DNA of 5,676 bases from an uncultured Lachnospiraceae bacterium (GTDB taxonomy: Bacteria > Bacillota > Clostridia > Lachnospirales > Lachnospiraceae), in the NCBI GenBank assembly GCA_910588895.1, contig CAJUSS010000187.1:1-5676 (forward strand), read 5' to 3'. Shown here one piece after another: positions 5,442-5,676 of the stretch. Each line of letters starts with the position of its first letter. Within the stretch, counting starts at the first letter, position 1. The position numbers were made by a program, and so were the translations under genes. The notes under the pieces were generated by a model. It was given only the letters and a program-made list of their open reading frames with translations. It searched no databases and had not been told where the DNA came from.

Positions 5442-5676
5442 ATGGGAAAGATAGCCCTCCTGGTGCCGCGTGAAGAGATGATCTACCAGGCACATAATAT
5501 CCTCCAGGAAAAAGAACAACCGCATATGCACTACGAGAACGCGATCATGAAGGTAGTGCGCACAAAAAATGTAGTGATGGAAGCCCGTCAGGCGATCGCC
5601 GATGGAGCTTCCATTATCATTGCCAGGGGACTGCAGGCTTCCCTGATCAAGCAGTATACGGACATCCCGGTGGTGG
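5442..5676 (+). CDS. PrpR-type N-terminal domain of a probable sigma-54-dependent regulator (3' end off window)
   Basis: The frame is open from ATG 5442 to the window end, giving 78 residues. The pattern matches the PrpR N-terminal sensory domain: an opening strand KIALLVPREEMIYQA, a long helix, a strand-like MHYENAIMKVV, a helix with EARQAIADG, then GASIIIARGLQASLIKQYTDIPVV, which resembles the conserved G-x-x-x-I-I-x-R-G ... I-P-V-V signature. In known proteins this domain is followed by PAS, AAA+ sigma-54 interaction and Fis-type helix-turn-helix domains, none visible here. PrpR itself senses 2-methylcitrate; the ligand here is unknown. The start is supported by AAAGGAAGGA just upstream. 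The frame is open back to the rfbC TAA with no other ATG, GTG or TTG start codon. It lies 48 bp after rfbC with no convincing terminator, so read-through is possible. The domain assignment is by motif recognition only. Confidence 0.75.
   Translation, partial: MGKIALLVPREEMIYQAHNILQEKEQPHMHYENAIMKVVRTKNVVMEARQAIADGASIIIARGLQASLIKQYTDIPVV

Overview
This 5.7-kb window looks like chromosomal DNA from a Gram-positive anaerobe of the Clostridia, most likely a Lachnospiraceae-type gut bacterium. That is an inference from the strong AGGAGG-type ribosome binding sites, the sigma-A promoters, the moderate GC content with frequent ATC isoleucine codons, and the character of the proteins. All recognisable genes are on the + strand.

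Layout. Bases 1-1141 hold the C-terminal ~379 codons of a citrate synthase; its start is off the left edge. A 239-bp AT-rich gap (1142-1380) follows, with two hairpins, of which the second is a likely terminator, and then a near-consensus promoter. That promoter drives a 75-residue basic/coiled-coil protein of unknown function (1381-1608), closed by a long hairpin terminator (1621-1693). A second promoter region, with an inverted repeat lying across it (1724-1761), precedes a complete four-gene dTDP-L-rhamnose cassette in the order rfbA (1802-2698), rfbB (2758-3780), rfbD (3808-4695), rfbC (4785-5393). A strong palindromic hairpin without a T-run sits between rfbD and rfbC. After a further 48 bp, a gene starting at 5442 runs off the right edge; its first 78 residues look like the PrpR-type N-terminal sensory domain of a sigma-54-dependent regulator.

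How the genes work together. RfbA makes dTDP-glucose from glucose-1-phosphate and dTTP. RfbB dehydrates it to the 4-keto-6-deoxy sugar, RfbC epimerises C3 and C5, and RfbD reduces C4 to give dTDP-L-rhamnose for cell-wall or capsular polysaccharide. The four genes are co-directional with gaps of 27-89 bp and individual ribosome binding sites, so they are probably one operon. No glycosyltransferase or polymer export gene is in the window, so the polysaccharide served cannot be named. The citrate synthase and the small gene appear to be separate transcription units.

Most of the window is ordinary housekeeping and sugar-nucleotide metabolism, and I found no convincing novel multi-gene system. The items most worth a second look are the small coiled-coil protein with its dedicated strong promoter and terminator, the inverted repeat over the rfbA promoter, the palindromic hairpin inside the rhamnose operon, and the PrpR-like regulator immediately downstream.
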